Made by a program: the position numbers and the translations under genes. This document shows positions 49,429 to 58,527 of a stretch of DNA of 64,000 bases, piece by piece (positions within the stretch are counted from its first letter, which is position 1; every line of letters starts with the position of its first letter). The notes below the pieces were generated by a model. That model worked only from the letters and a program-made list of their open reading frames with translations. It was not told the DNA's origin and ran no database searches. Origin of the DNA: Amphibacillus xylanus NBRC 15112 (GTDB lineage Bacteria; Bacillota; Bacilli; Bacillales; Amphibacillaceae); contig NC_018704.1 in the NCBI RefSeq assembly GCF_000307165.1, positions 1,364,001 through 1,428,000 on the forward strand, in the 5' to 3' direction.

Positions 49429-50769
49429 TTACACATTATCTATTTTTTTAACATGAATCAAATAAATCATGATGCCCAACAACATACAAAAACCAAACAT
49501 GACCCATGTAGTGTAGCTTAGTTGTAAAATTAAATAAAATGTTATTAAAACAGTTATAATTGGAATAAATGGTACCCAAGGCACTCTAAATTCATCTTTC
49601 GTCGGCTCACCTTTTTGCTTTCTAAGATAGATTAACCCGATCGCTAGCATCATCATCACAACAAGTGTTACTAAATTAGTTAACTCAGCTAAAGATTGCA
49701 ATGGAATAACACCAGAAAATACTGCCGCAATTAACCCAGCTGCCCATGTTGCTTTTTGTGGTGTTTGGGTTTGTTGATTAAGTTGACTCAAATAACTAGG
49801 CAAAAGCTTACCTTTACTCATTGCATAAAGAAGTCGAGCTAATCCATATAACATAGCAATCAACACCGTTAACAAAGTAATAATTGCTCCTACAGAAATA
49901 ACAGCAGCAATCAATCCTTGATCAACATAACGAAGTGCAAATGCTACTGGATCTTTTACACCTAGATTTGTATATGGAACGATTCCAGTTAAGACTAGTG
50001 TAACTAATATATATAATAATGTAGAAATCCCGATCGCAATTAATATACCTCTTGGCAAGCTTTTTTGAGGATTTTTCACTTCTTCTGCCGACATACTGAT
50101 TGAATCAAAACCTAAAAATGCAAAAAATACTAATGTAGCACCAGATGTGACACCTGATAAACCATAAGGCATAACTGGTGTCCAATTTTCTGGATTAATA
50201 TAAAACATACCTATTAATATGAATAAGGCAATGATAATAAATTTTAAGAAAAATAGCATGTTATTAAGTCTTAAGGCTTTCTTCGTTTCCTGACTGACAA
50301 GCCAAGTAACAAGTAACGTCATGATAATGGCAATTAAATCTACGTACGTACCAGCTTCTGCATTAAATGAAGCTTGAAAGATTGTTGGTAATGGCATACC
50401 TAAACCCTCTAAAAATCCATTTACATAGCCTGACCAACCAGAAGCTACTGAAGCTGATGCAAGCAGATATTCCCAAATCGTCAACCACCCAGCAATCCAT
50501 GCAATGCGCTTTCCCGCTATCGCAAGCATATATGCATAAGGCCCACCTGCTAATGGTAACCGTGATGACAGCTCCGCATAACATAAGCCAATCATAATGA
50601 TGACGATACCAGCAATTAAAAATGAAAAAACTAATCCTGGACCAGCATATTCGTTTGCAGCTGTACCAGTAATTACAAAGATACCAGTACCAACAACTGC
50701 TCCAAGACCTAATAAGACTAAATCAATTGTTTTTAAGTTTTTTTTCATGTTTGTCTGATTATTATCCAT
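49429..50769 (-). CDS. APC-family amino acid permease, YfnA-like
   Basis: 446 residues, 12 membrane helices; the first has the substrate-binding GLGAVVGTGIFVITG and helix 6 FFAFLGFDSISMSAEEVKNPQ in part. It groups by sight with the cationic or neutral amino acid transporters of the YfnA/CAT type. Substrate not determinable. It lies 31 bp upstream of selO on the same strand, with no clear terminator between. Confidence 0.88.
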   Translation of the reverse strand: MDNNQTNMKKNLKTIDLVLLGLGAVVGTGIFVITGTAANEYAGPGLVFSFLIAGIVIIMIGLCYAELSSRLPLAGGPYAYMLAIAGKRIAWIAGWLTIWEYLLASASVASGWSGYVNGFLEGLGMPLPTIFQASFNAEAGTYVDLIAIIMTLLVTWLVSQETKKALRLNNMLFFLKFIIIALFILIGMFYINPENWTPVMPYGLSGVTSGATLVFFAFLGFDSISMSAEEVKNPQKSLPRGILIAIGISTLLYILVTLVLTGIVPYTNLGVKDPVAFALRYVDQGLIAAVISVGAIITLLTVLIAMLYGLARLLYAMSKGKLLPSYLSQLNQQTQTPQKATWAAGLIAAVFSGVIPLQSLAELTNLVTLVVMMMLAIGLIYLRKQKGEPTKDEFRVPWVPFIPIITVLITFYLILQLSYTTWVMFGFCMLLGIMIYLIHVKKIDNV

Positions 50770-50938
50770 CTAATCTATTCCTCATTTTCAAAAAAGTAAC
50801 TCTTAACCATTTCACACTATCCGCTCAAGTCAAAAAGTCCATCTTCAATCTTACTAGAAATTCGGGCTAAATGCTATCTCATTTTCGTGATAGTATCGTG
50901 ATTATCTTGACCTATTAAAGAAAAATTAACATAAAAAA

Positions 50939-50972
50939 ACGGTAAGATAATTTCCATTAATTATCTTACCGT
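50939..50972 (-). terminator. terminator of the RIC-like gene
   Basis: ACGGTAAGATAAT and its exact complement around an 8-base loop, followed by a T run on the minus strand. Starts 13 bp after the stop codon. Confidence 0.9.
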
Positions 50973-50985
50973 CTTAATCTTATTA

Positions 50986-51285
50986 TTAATCATGATAAGC
51001 TTGATCAGCTCTTGCTAACATCTCATAAGTTGCTTTATACGTTTCACATCCATCACTTGGTACCGTATAGTCATTCGTTATTATCCGTAATTGTTTAAAA
51101 TCAGCTGATAAATCTATTTGGCTAAAATCATTTTGTTTCACTTTATCATTGATTGCTTTAAAGATATCACGCACTTCAGCTAATTCAGGATGTCCGTCAC
51201 CATGAACTCTCGCGAGTATAGGTGTGTATTTTTCTAGTAATGGAAAATCATCGTTAATAGTTTTTGTAAAAGATGTCTTAGTCAT
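50986..51285 (-). CDS. short RIC/hemerythrin-related protein
   Basis: 99 residues. It resembles the middle of the RIC (ScdA/YtfE) iron-sulfur repair family: TPILARVHGDGHPELAEVRDIF and LRIITNDYTVPSDGCETYKATYEML in part. The C-terminal HxHxxxEN segment with several di-iron ligands is missing. Lactic acid bacteria have a similar short form, as far as I recall, so it may be natural rather than truncated. The terminator follows at once. Function uncertain. Confidence 0.7.
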   Translation of the reverse strand: MTKTSFTKTINDDFPLLEKYTPILARVHGDGHPELAEVRDIFKAINDKVKQNDFSQIDLSADFKQLRIITNDYTVPSDGCETYKATYEMLARADQAYHD

Positions 51286-51335
51286 AATCCATTGCCCCTT
51301 TCACTTATTTAAGTTAAGCATAACTGAACAATAAC

Positions 51336-51366
51336 AAAAAAAACTTGACCGAGATCAAGTTTTTTA
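51336..51366 (-). terminator. terminator of the DUF3784 gene
   Basis: AAACTTGA and its complement around a 6-base loop, with T-rich sequence on both strands. Confidence 0.75.
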
Positions 51367-51440
51367 ATTATTTTTCCACACTAAATTGTCGGGACAATCG
51401 AAAGCATGATGATATGACAGATATTTATTATGTACTATTA

Positions 51441-51761
51441 TTATTTACTTTTATTAGTCTTGTTATGATCAAATTTCTGTGCTCTGATAATGAAGTATAT
51501 TGTAGACACGATGATAAATATAGTAGCTGGTATTATGGAATTTTCATAACCAAATCCATACAAAGCTCCTGCTAGAATAAATACGGCTCCATTTACGTAT
51601 GAATATATTCCCATGAATCGTCCAAGTCCTTCAGTATCAACGTTTTTCTGTTTCTCCTTTGACATTGTGTTGTATCCTGAAATTAAAAAATACCATTTTA
51701 ATATATGAACCATGAATCCCAATAAGATTAAGATAAGGCCTACAAGAAATAAAATATACAT
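51441..51761 (-). CDS. DUF3784-family small membrane protein
   Basis: 106 residues with three hydrophobic segments (about 2-18, 50-70, 74-92). The motif LISGYNTMSKEKQKNVDTEGLGRFMG in part (SGYNTMSKE, LGRFMG) is typical of DUF3784. Function unknown. It stands alone with its own terminator. Confidence 0.8.
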   Translation of the reverse strand: MYILFLVGLILILLGFMVHILKWYFLISGYNTMSKEKQKNVDTEGLGRFMGIYSYVNGAVFILAGALYGFGYENSIIPATIFIIVSTIYFIIRAQKFDHNKTNKSK

Positions 51762-51890
51762 CGTTTAACCTCCAATATTATCTTTTTATTTTCATCATGA
51801 TCATTATTGTTATATTTAAAGCAACTTAAAGTAATAGTCTATATCGTTAGTTACTCACCCCAATTTTATATAGCCTCCTATAATATCAAG

Positions 51891-51930
51891 AAAACCTAAG
51901 CTTGTTGGTTTAGTTACAAACTTAGGTTTT
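51891..51930 (-). terminator. terminator of glutamate dehydrogenase
   Basis: AAAACCTAAG and its complement around a 20-base loop; a T run is weak on the minus strand. Confidence 0.75.
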
Positions 51931-51940
51931 CAATCATTAA

Positions 51941-53227
51941 TTAGATCCAGCCACGAAGTTTTACTGCATTTGCAACTCGTTCAATTGCTATAACGTATGC
52001 TGCATCTCTCATATATAATTCCTTTTCTTCTGCTAATTCATGAACTGCGTGAAACGCAGCTGTCATTTTACTGTCTAACTTTTCAAGTACTTCAGCCTTA
52101 TCCCAGAAATAGTTCATATTTGATTGAACTTGCTCAAAGTAACTACACGTTACTCCACCTGCGTTACAAAGGAAATCAGGAACTAAGTAAATTCCTCGTT
52201 CTTTAATTAATTTATCAGCATCAGGAGTTGTTGGACCGTTCGCGCCTTCACAAATTACTTTTACAGACTGATTAATTAATGGGAATTTGTCAGCTGTAAT
52301 TTGATTTTCAAGTGCACATGGAAGTAAAATGTCTACTTCTTGTTCTAACCAAGCATCTCCATCTAATACTTCATAGCCCATTTGAACAGCTTTTTCTTTA
52401 TCGATCGTTCCAAACTTATCTTTGATCAACACCAATTCTTCAACATTAATTCCTTTTAAATTGCGATAAGTATAGGCTTTTTTATCTTGATTATCCCATG
52501 TAGAAATAGCGATAATTTTACCACCCATTTCAGAATATAGGCGAGCTGCATATTCCGCTACATTACCAAAGCCTTGAATACTTGCTGTCGTTTTTGTAAT
52601 ATCAATATTTTGAGTTTTTAGTGCTTCACGAAGTGTATAAATAACACCGAATCCAGTAGCTTCTGTTCGACCTAATGAACCACCCATACCGACTGGTTTA
52701 CCGGTAATTGCTCCTGGATAATGTCCACCACGAATTGTTTCATATTCATCTAACATCCATAACATATGTTGTGCATTTGACATCACATCTGGAGCTGGAA
52801 CATCAATCACTTCTCCGATATTTCTTGCTAATTGTCTGACATATCCTCGGCAGAGTCGTTCTTGTTCAGCATCAGATAATTGTCTTGGATCACAGACAAT
52901 TCCACCCTTTCCTCCACCTAGAGGGATATCAACGACGGCACACTTCCAAGTCATCCACATTGATAGAGCACGAATTGTATCGACTGTTTCATTTGGATCG
53001 AAGCGAATCCCACCTTTAGAAGGGCCTCTTGCATCGTTATGCTGAATTCTGTATCCTTTAAAGACTTTTGTTGTTCCGTCATCCATTTTCACTGGTATAG
53101 TAAAATGAAATTCTCGACTTGGTTCACGAAGCATTTCACGAGCAGATTGGTTTAAGTTAATTAAGTCTGCAACATGATCAAATTGTTCTTGTGCTGTTTG
53201 ATAAGCATTATAATTATCTTGTGTCAC
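51941..53227 (-). CDS. gudB: NAD-type glutamate dehydrogenase (RocG/GudB group)
   Basis: 428 residues, the hexameric Bacillus catabolic type. The catalytic lysine region is PLGGGKGGIVCDP and the substrate lysine is in WMTWKCAVVDIPLGGGKGG in part; Rossmann motif GFGNVAEYAARL. It interconverts glutamate and 2-oxoglutarate. No duplication like the inactive laboratory gudB allele was seen. Whether it is rocG or gudB cannot be decided here. Confidence 0.93.
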   Translation of the reverse strand: MTQDNYNAYQTAQEQFDHVADLINLNQSAREMLREPSREFHFTIPVKMDDGTTKVFKGYRIQHNDARGPSKGGIRFDPNETVDTIRALSMWMTWKCAVVDIPLGGGKGGIVCDPRQLSDAEQERLCRGYVRQLARNIGEVIDVPAPDVMSNAQHMLWMLDEYETIRGGHYPGAITGKPVGMGGSLGRTEATGFGVIYTLREALKTQNIDITKTTASIQGFGNVAEYAARLYSEMGGKIIAISTWDNQDKKAYTYRNLKGINVEELVLIKDKFGTIDKEKAVQMGYEVLDGDAWLEQEVDILLPCALENQITADKFPLINQSVKVICEGANGPTTPDADKLIKERGIYLVPDFLCNAGGVTCSYFEQVQSNMNYFWDKAEVLEKLDSKMTAAFHAVHELAEEKELYMRDAAYVIAIERVANAVKLRGWI

Positions 53228-53470
53228 TAATCAGTTCCTCCAATTTCATTTTTTATAAGTTTAAATTAAAATGACTTATAAAACAATTATGACGATTTAG
53301 TTTAAAATTTCAAGTAAATTATCTGAAATTTCTTGAAATAAATTACGACTGTTTGTAAAAACTTCTCATAATAAAGTTCAAATAGTTCATTTCATCTTTT
53401 ATGTTTCGTTTGTCATCGTATATTTTATATACCCATTTTAGACTAACTTTAATAGCTGTAATTTAAATAG
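53228..53470. other. AT-rich intergenic region upstream of glutamate dehydrogenase
   Basis: About 240 bp with no reading frame, repeat or strong structure beyond the terminator that begins at 53471. It must hold the dehydrogenase promoter, but no clear hexamer pair stands out. Confidence 0.4.
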
Positions 53471-53501
53471 AAAGACTCCTCATATTGTATGAGAAGTCTT
53501 T
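53471..53501 (-). terminator. terminator of the NERD gene
   Basis: AAAGACT-CTCATA arms with one mismatch and a 3-base loop, with T-rich sequence after on the minus strand. Confidence 0.85.
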
Positions 53502-53516
53502 GATTTATGAGCTATA

Positions 53517-54638
53517 TCAATGTTTAATCGATTTTTTTATTTCTTTTTTGAAATAATCATCTGTATTAAATGCCAAATCATTGACTAATTCATCAATTAC
53601 ATTTAAGTGTACGCTAATTTCTTCAAAGACTTGATATCCTTGTTTGATACATTCTGTGTAGTCTAATACTTCATAACTTTTTGTCGGTACTTGGAATTGT
53701 GAAATCCAATTGTATAGCTGTTCAATTTCAGTATCATTCATGATCACTGGTTCATTTCTCATAATGTGTATAAACTGACTTACACGATAGATTGGTAAAT
53801 TCGCTAAATTATCAACAACGACATTATTATTGGCAATAATGATAATTGGTTTAACTTCTGGAACTTGATTACCTGTTTCCTCAATGTATTGCGCAAATAG
53901 CCCATCTGTCATACTCATATGATAGTTTACTTGAGAAGATATATCCTGCATCGGTACTTTATTACCGTTATCAAATACCTTAAGCCATTGTCCATCAGGA
54001 TTGATTTGAATTGAATAATTAGCATGTTCTCCTATGTTTTTCACTTCGATTGAAAATATACCATGCTTAGAAAAAACTAAGAAGTCAGTTTCGAATGATT
54101 TATTACCAAACTGTAATTGCACATTTGATAAAGTTTTAAACCCTTGTACCTTTTCAAATGATTTTAGTTCTTTTTCCATTCGGTCCTCGCCTATTTTCCC
54201 CAACTGGACACCATTAAGCTTAGCTCTTTGTTCATTGTAAATCTCACGATAATAATCAGTGAATTTTTTCAAATGACGATCATAATACTTGATAAAGTCG
54301 TTAGACATCCCAAACTTCATAGCCTTATCTATTATGGCGTTATAATAGTATTCCATAATCGGGTCAAGATAAATTGTTATTTTTCGTAGCTTATCAACAC
54401 CAATGTTATCAAGAGTTTGTATTTGATTTGCTAAAAAGTTTTCTTGTTTATCTAAAGGTAATTTTATTGTAGTAGGACTTTTATATTTTCCTTCTAATAT
54501 GATAGATAAATCGCCTTTCAATGGTGAAACAGCATTTTCATACTTGGAAAAACGCTGATTAATAATTTTATTAACACCTTGGCTCACATATTGACGCTTA
54601 CGCTTGCTATATGTACTTACAATTAAAGATATCCCCAT
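53517..54638 (-). CDS. NERD-domain protein, N-terminus uncertain
   Basis: 373 residues from the first usable ATG. The NERD (nuclease-related) domain lies at about 145-265: GKIGEDRMEKEL, TDFLVFSKHGIFSIEVKNIG in part, with the endonuclease-like D-x-L and E-V-K core. The frame stays open upstream to 54827 and encodes two more hydrophobic stretches but contains no ATG, GTG or TTG; a four-codon ATG-TTT-TTT-TGA stands at its head. The gene may have lost its proper start to a nonsense change. Function unknown. Confidence 0.7.
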   Translation of the reverse strand: MGISLIVSTYSKRKRQYVSQGVNKIINQRFSKYENAVSPLKGDLSIILEGKYKSPTTIKLPLDKQENFLANQIQTLDNIGVDKLRKITIYLDPIMEYYYNAIIDKAMKFGMSNDFIKYYDRHLKKFTDYYREIYNEQRAKLNGVQLGKIGEDRMEKELKSFEKVQGFKTLSNVQLQFGNKSFETDFLVFSKHGIFSIEVKNIGEHANYSIQINPDGQWLKVFDNGNKVPMQDISSQVNYHMSMTDGLFAQYIEETGNQVPEVKPIIIIANNNVVVDNLANLPIYRVSQFIHIMRNEPVIMNDTEIEQLYNWISQFQVPTKSYEVLDYTECIKQGYQVFEEISVHLNVIDELVNDLAFNTDDYFKKEIKKSIKH

Positions 54639-54839
54639 AATAATCGATACAATGATAACGCCGTATTTTATTATTTCAGCCCAATATAACGAAATAATAG
54701 TTACAAGTAAAAATCCAATAATTAATAACCCAATAGTCCCATAGAACCCCAGTTCAAAGATGATAGCTATTACTGCTAAGATCAGTTCAAATATTTTTTT
54801 AACAATACTTTTTATTCTGTCTACTATTCAAAAAAACAT
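54639..54839 (-). pseudogene. in-frame 5' extension of the NERD gene, cut by a TGA
   Basis: Reading from ATG at 54839 gives M-F-F then TGA (54828-54830). After it the same frame runs without a stop into the NERD protein and encodes two membrane-like helices (FELILAVIAIIFEL, GLLIIGFLLVTIISLYW). AAGGAG lies 11 bases before the ATG. This looks like a membrane-anchored NERD protein with a nonsense mutation or sequencing change, but an unusual start codon cannot be excluded. Confidence 0.5.
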
Positions 54840-54963
54840 CGTCAAACATTCTCCTTAAACGTTAATAACCTAGTTAGTATACTATATTTCTATCATTAAT
54901 TCTATTTTGAATTTTATTACATAAGCATGGATTGTTATATATCGGAAAATACTCATTAGAAAA

Positions 54964-54999
54964 AAGGTGTTAGTCATTGTATAAATGAACTAACACCTT
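54964..54999 (-). terminator. terminator of the galactosidase-rhodanese operon
   Basis: AAGGTGTTAGT and its exact complement around a 14-base loop, followed by TTTTTC on the minus strand. Confidence 0.9.
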
Positions 55000-55040
55000 A
55001 AAAGATTATCATCTGTTTGAAATTAATCAATTATATACCA

Positions 55041-55940
55041 TCAGTAAACTAAATCATAACCATTCTGTTCAACGCCTGGAATTGTGTAAACCTTTGTATA
55101 ACCAGCATTAACTAATAGATCAGCAGCTAGTTTACTTTGGTACCCTTTTTGGCAGTATAAAATAATTGGTTGATTCTTATCATCACTGATTATATTAGGG
55201 TTTTGATTAATGATTAATAATGGATAATTGATGCTCCCTGCTATATGTCCATTTTTATATGCCTCATTTGAACGAACATCAATTAATAACACGCCATCAT
55301 TATTAACAAGCAAATTATCAGCCTGTTCAGGAGTTAATTCAATACTATTAACTAAACTAACGTTTGTTTTTGGATTACGATATGATCTATCGACCATTCT
55401 CAAAATGATTGCCGTAGCTTGAGCTTGAGTTATATTCCCCATCAGATTAAAAATATTAGGCTGATCGGCTTCAATAATCCCTTTTTCATAGACCTGTGCG
55501 ATATGCTGGACGCAAGTTCTACAACTGTAAATATCTGTTAATTTTTTCGCGGCTGACCAGCCATGCTCATCTTTTTCATATAATTCAAGTCTAAGCGTAT
55601 CATGAACAATTCTAGCTACTTGACGACGCTCAATTGGATTTTGCCGATTAAGCATGTCATAATCTTCAATAATCCCTTTTTGAATACAATAGTCCATAGC
55701 ATCACGTGTATAAATCTCGTGTGTTGACTCTTCTTTCCCCTTAAAATATACAACACTTCTTATCAGCCAAATAACGAATTGTTCAGTTGTAATTTTTTCT
55801 TCAGATTTATATAATGCTAGATCATTTTCCTGAAGAATATTAAGCTGGACCAATTTACAAATCGATTCTTTTTCTAAGGGATTATCTACACTAGTAAACA
55901 ATTGATCTACTGCATTGGATTGATTTAGATTTTCAGTCAT
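55041..55940 (-). CDS. SLH-like repeats fused to a rhodanese domain
   Basis: 299 residues: two or three S-layer-homology-like repeats (about 20-185, for example YCIQKGIIEDYDMLNRQNPIERRQVARIV in part), then a rhodanese domain (about 200-299) with the catalytic C263 in LYCQKGYQS and GHIAGSINYP. A C140-x-x-C143 pair lies between. There is no signal peptide, so the SLH units cannot anchor it outside in the usual way. Twelve bp after the alpha-galactosidase, in one operon. Role unknown. Confidence 0.78.
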   Translation of the reverse strand: MTENLNQSNAVDQLFTSVDNPLEKESICKLVQLNILQENDLALYKSEEKITTEQFVIWLIRSVVYFKGKEESTHEIYTRDAMDYCIQKGIIEDYDMLNRQNPIERRQVARIVHDTLRLELYEKDEHGWSAAKKLTDIYSCRTCVQHIAQVYEKGIIEADQPNIFNLMGNITQAQATAIILRMVDRSYRNPKTNVSLVNSIELTPEQADNLLVNNDGVLLIDVRSNEAYKNGHIAGSINYPLLIINQNPNIISDDKNQPIILYCQKGYQSKLAADLLVNAGYTKVYTIPGVEQNGYDLVY

Positions 55941-55952
55941 TATTTATCACTA

Positions 55953-57779
55953 TTAATTTGGCGTTACTCTTACCGTCAGATTATCATGAGCGTTAAGATC
56001 TTTAACTGAGAAAATGCCATTGTCATTAGTCTCTTGGTTGCCTGTCCACAAATCTGTTACGGTGAAGTTACGTGCATTTTTAAATTGATCAGCATTAACC
56101 ATTTTATCTCCAATATACTTAATAATTAGCTCGACATCTACTTGATGAACATTTGATTCTAGCTCATCACTTAAATTAATAAAGCTAAGTGCAATATCCC
56201 CATTTGCTAGTGGTTTAGCTAAAATATCTACACGGTTATTGTCTTTTACATATACTGTATCAGGATTTTCTTGATCAAGTGAGCAGTAAATTCTTTTTGC
56301 TTGAATACCTAATGGATCTTGGTTTAATTGAATAAGTTCTTTATTTGCAATGATATTCCAGATCTCATCACCTTTTTTCACTCGTCTTAAATCCATACCA
56401 AGCATAAGTGGAGCATTCATCATACACCACATTGCCATATGCGTTTCGTTCATAGTTTGTGTTAATCCATCCATCCCTATTACGAGCATGTCAGGGTCAT
56501 TCCAGCCTTTATCAAGGCCTGCGAACTCATCCATAATAACAGCTTTATTATATTGTGATGTAATACTTGCTGTATAGTCATCACTCCAAACTGCTTTACC
56601 TGGATCACCGTCTGATCCTACATTAAAGGTAATGTCATTTAAAATTCTCCATGAATCACCAACTTTATAGCCCCAGTGATGTGGGTGTGTTTTTCCCCAT
56701 TCGCAAATAGAAAGTACGATTTCATGATTTGGATCAGCTGCATTTAATCCTTCTAAAAATGCTGCATAAGAATTTAAGGTGTTTTCCTGTCTTCTATGAT
56801 TCATTAAGCGAATAACATTTTCCCCTTTTGCTAGAGAAACTATGATCTCTTCTGAGTTGATAAAGCTTGTTTTTGTTTCAGTTAGAGGAAGTAAATCATC
56901 AAAATATCTAACTTCATTTTCGATATTACCAACAGCAAGTTGTAACCAGCGACCAGTTCCAACTTCTTCTCCGCTTGCATAATTAACTGTGATAGCATAT
57001 TCTCCTGCCTCTGGTACATCTACAGTAAATGCAAGTTCAGACCATAATTCACCTATTGGCGTCACATCACCATGAGTCCCATCAAATGTTCCGATATTTG
57101 TAACATAATCATCTTCAGACTTCACTGCACCATTTCCTAAAAGCTTACCATCGTTTACTGCGCTTAATGTTTGGTCCACATCAGCTCCAGATACTGTGAT
57201 GCTTCTAATGTTTGGAGCATATGTATATTTAGCATTTGTCTCATCAGAAAATGTAGCATTGTCCCATAGGTAGTAACAGTTATCAACCTTTAAGAAATCA
57301 ACACCCCAATCAACGTATGACTGTGTATCTACATCTTCATAACCACATGTTCCCACTGCTGCACCTGCACATAGATTTGTACCGATATCATTATACATAC
57401 CAAATAATAGTCCTTTACTATGGATGTAATCAGATAATGACTTAAAACCGCTCGGGAATTTCACAGTCTCATTTGATAATAAACCATCGACACGCTCTGA
57501 TTTATAGCATCCATCATCCAGAACAACGTATTTATAACCTAACTTATCTAATTCTAAATCAATAATTGCATCTGCCATTGCTTTTGTTAGCGCTTCACTA
57601 TTTTTGCTCCCAAAAGCATTCCAACTATTCCACCCCATCGCAGGTAGTCTATCTTTCTTTTTATTTAGAAGTACTTTATCATTTGTAAACGCTGGAAACA
57701 TATATTCAGCGTCTGACAGAACTGCTGGTGCTGTTCTTGATGTTGCGATTGATGACTTCTTTACCTCATTATTACTCAT
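55953..57779 (-). CDS. alpha-galactosidase-type glycoside hydrolase family 27
   Basis: About 608 residues. Catalytic barrel: MGWNSWNAFG, LDDGCY, nucleophile D166 in FLKVDNCYY, acid/base in GWNDPDML (D428/D430), then a C-terminal beta domain. A module of about 140 residues (205-345, FTVDVPEAGEYAITVNYASG), like CBM6/35-type carbohydrate binders, is inserted inside the barrel between the nucleophile strand and SICEWG. There is no signal peptide, so probably intracellular. The ATG at 57779 follows AAAGGAGG; the longer frame begins with GTG at 57800. Confidence 0.88.
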   Translation of the reverse strand: MSNNEVKKSSIATSRTAPAVLSDAEYMFPAFTNDKVLLNKKKDRLPAMGWNSWNAFGSKNSEALTKAMADAIIDLELDKLGYKYVVLDDGCYKSERVDGLLSNETVKFPSGFKSLSDYIHSKGLLFGMYNDIGTNLCAGAAVGTCGYEDVDTQSYVDWGVDFLKVDNCYYLWDNATFSDETNAKYTYAPNIRSITVSGADVDQTLSAVNDGKLLGNGAVKSEDDYVTNIGTFDGTHGDVTPIGELWSELAFTVDVPEAGEYAITVNYASGEEVGTGRWLQLAVGNIENEVRYFDDLLPLTETKTSFINSEEIIVSLAKGENVIRLMNHRRQENTLNSYAAFLEGLNAADPNHEIVLSICEWGKTHPHHWGYKVGDSWRILNDITFNVGSDGDPGKAVWSDDYTASITSQYNKAVIMDEFAGLDKGWNDPDMLVIGMDGLTQTMNETHMAMWCMMNAPLMLGMDLRRVKKGDEIWNIIANKELIQLNQDPLGIQAKRIYCSLDQENPDTVYVKDNNRVDILAKPLANGDIALSFINLSDELESNVHQVDVELIIKYIGDKMVNADQFKNARNFTVTDLWTGNQETNDNGIFSVKDLNAHDNLTVRVTPN

Positions 57780-57848
57780 TACATTTCCTCCTTTAATCAC
57801 ACTTATTAATTAAAATTATTTCATGTTCTTACTATTAAACTAATTAAA

Positions 57849-57877
57849 AGTTTAGCATGTTCATCTATATAGTTCAA
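57849..57877 (-). promoter_or_regulatory. promoter candidate for the galactosidase operon
   Basis: Minus strand TTGAAC, 17 bases, TAAACT, 70 bp upstream of the start. No catabolite-response element was recognised. Confidence 0.5.
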
Positions 57878-57891
57878 TAACATTAATTAAT

Positions 57892-58233
57892 TTAATTTAA
57901 AAAGTATTTATGCAATGGATCTAAGTCAATATCTTCATTTTTTGCGATATATGTCAACCCTAAAATAATTCCTATGAAAGGAATAAAAATTGATACTATA
58001 TACATCCAACATCCACTGTCATCATCGCTTACATGATTATAATGATTTTCTTCTGCATACACAGACAATCTCCCACCACATTCACTACAATTTTCAGCTA
58101 TTTATGGAAATATTAATCCGCACTGACGACAAATCTTCTTATATGTTTTAACTGCACTTAATGGAACACCACACCTAAAACATTCCGTTCGGTTTTTACC
58201 ATTTAACTCATTACAATTTGAACAAGTCTGCAA
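57892..58233 (-). pseudogene. zinc-ribbon membrane protein gene with an in-frame stop
   Basis: A TTG at 58233, seven bases after GAAAGGTGAG, opens a 113-codon frame. It encodes two zinc-ribbon-like CxxC pairs (CSNC, CFRC), a third and fourth (CRQC, CSEC), then one membrane helix (YIVSIFIPFIGIILGLTYIA). Codon 44 is TAA (58102-58104) between CRQCGLIFP and IAENCSECG. The coding pattern continues on both sides, so this is a recent nonsense mutation or a sequencing error. Function not known. Confidence 0.7.
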
Positions 58234-58458
58234 TATAAAACTCACCTTTCATATAAATATTTTAGTTAATTCATTAATCCATATTCCGTCACTCTCCTAA
58301 AAATGCACTTATCTAATAATATCCATAAAATATATTAACAACTTAGTTCGATAACACTGAAATTTTTTTGTAATTTTGATGATTTTACTTTTAATCATTA
58401 CTCCTTTATAAAAATTACACGTTTACATTTCGATTAACCTATTTATCCTGATAAAAAA
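58234..58458. other. AT-rich intergenic region
   Basis: About 225 bp with no gene or repeat recognised, followed by the terminator of the phnA-like gene at 58459. Confidence 0.4.
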
Positions 58459-58507
58459 ACTCCCTTTCGTATTCCTTAACTAATTAAAGAATTTACAAAA
58501 AGGGAGC
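58459..58507 (-). terminator. terminator of the phnA-like gene
   Basis: CTCCCTTT and its complement AAAGGGAG around a 31-base AT-rich loop, followed by TTTTTTT on the minus strand. Confidence 0.75.
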
Positions 58508-58527
58508 CTTTTTTAGTTCAATTTTTC

